A DNA stretch of 5,556 nt from Rhodobacterales bacterium. GTDB lineage: Bacteria; Pseudomonadota; Alphaproteobacteria; Rhodobacterales; Rhodobacteraceae. Below the pieces are notes generated by a model. That model saw nothing but the letters and a program-made list of their open reading frames with translations, did not search any database and was not told where the DNA came from. The DNA lies in the NCBI GenBank assembly GCA_013298675.1, contig JAAFIJ010000189.1, forward strand, positions 1 through 5,556, in the 5' to 3' direction. Below, piece after piece: positions 5,127 to 5,556 of the stretch (positions are counted from its first letter, which is position 1; the number at the start of each line of letters is the position of its first letter). The position numbers and the translations under genes were made by a program.

Positions 5127-5556
5127 ATGTCACAGCTTAACCCCCTTGATGTGGCACCTCTTGGGGTCGTCATCGTAACCTTCAACTCTGCGGATGTGAT
5201 TCTGGATTGTTTGGAAACCCTTTTGGGGGCGGCAGGCACCACACCCCTGTGCGTCACGGTTGTGGACAATGGCTCTGATGATGGCACGGTGGGGTTGATA
5301 GAGGATTGGGCCTCGGGACGCGTTGCCTATGTGCCGCCCGCTGATTTGCCATTTGCACATCAGCCTGTTGCAAAACCCATCGCGCTGGAAACACCGGCGA
5401 ATCCACAGGCCCCGCTTTGCTTGATCCTGACGGGCCAGAATGGTGGCTTTGCGGGCGGGGTGAATGTGGGGCTGGCCCATTTGGCGCGCAACCCAAAGAT
5501 TGATAGGTTCTGGGTGCTGAACCCCGACGGCCTGGTTCCCGCCGGCGTGCCCACAG
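5127..5556 (+). CDS. GT2-family glycosyltransferase (rhamnosyltransferase-like), 3' partial
   Basis: The frame opens at ATG 5127 and stays open to the window end, giving 143 N-terminal residues. Enzymes of this family transfer a sugar from a nucleotide donor onto a growing glycan at the cytoplasmic membrane face. Residues 13-21 (GVVIVTFNS) form the first strand of the GT-A fold and VVDNGSDDGT (45-54) is the nucleotide-binding turn. QNGGFAGGVNVGLA (104-117) and FWVLNPD (128-134) are hallmarks of the WbbL-like rhamnosyltransferase branch, with D134 in the metal-site position. The residue after NPD is G, where S or T is more usual. Residues about 70-96 form a Pro/Ala-rich insert between these motifs. 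The ribosome site is weak (GGA at 5117-5119); an in-frame GTG at 5112 is a less likely start. The sugar used cannot be told from sequence. Confidence 0.92.
   Translation, partial: MSQLNPLDVAPLGVVIVTFNSADVILDCLETLLGAAGTTPLCVTVVDNGSDDGTVGLIEDWASGRVAYVPPADLPFAHQPVAKPIALETPANPQAPLCLILTGQNGGFAGGVNVGLAHLARNPKIDRFWVLNPDGLVPAGVPT

Noticed and set aside
1..5556. CRISPR array, integrase attachment sites or intact insertion sequence
   Set aside because: No regularly spaced direct repeats, no integrase or transposase gene and no matching terminal inverted repeats were seen.

Overview
The window looks like part of an extracellular polysaccharide locus from a marine alphaproteobacterium, most likely a member of the Rhodobacterales/Roseobacter group. 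That placement rests on gene content (a Wzy/WaaL-type membrane protein, a large beta-helix/LamG protein and a rhamnosyltransferase-like GT2 enzyme, all on the + strand), moderately high GC and the style of the proteins. No rRNA or marker gene is present to confirm it.

Layout: (1) Positions 1-945 hold the 3' part of a polytopic membrane protein of the O-antigen ligase/polymerase type; its start lies outside the window. (2) Positions 946-1663 are a long non-coding gap rich in inverted repeats: an operator-like CTGTCAA/TTGACAG pair, two palindromes, and three hairpins packed into the last 105 bases before the next gene, two of them followed by T-runs. (3) Positions 1664-4459 encode a complete 931-residue protein: an N-terminal right-handed parallel beta-helix, one PKD-like domain and two duplicated LamG/concanavalin-like domains. 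It is probably an exported polysaccharide-binding or polysaccharide-modifying protein. (4) Positions 4460-5126 are a second long gap. It opens with a strong hairpin just after the stop and contains a textbook GC stem plus T5 terminator at 4813-4833. It then holds a palindrome, a TTGGAC-N18-TATAAT promoter and a C-rich, G-poor leader. (5) From 5127 to the window end runs the N-terminal part of a GT2 glycosyltransferase, cut by the window edge.

Taken together, the glycosyltransferase would add sugars to a lipid-linked repeat unit, the Wzy/WaaL-like protein would polymerise or transfer it, and the beta-helix/LamG protein would bind, trim or epimerise the product outside the cell. This pathway reading is inference from family membership. 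Each of the last two genes has its own long, structured upstream region, so the three genes look like separate transcription units rather than a tight operon. The least explained parts are those two leaders and the precise activity and export route of the 931-residue protein. Nothing here proves an undescribed system.
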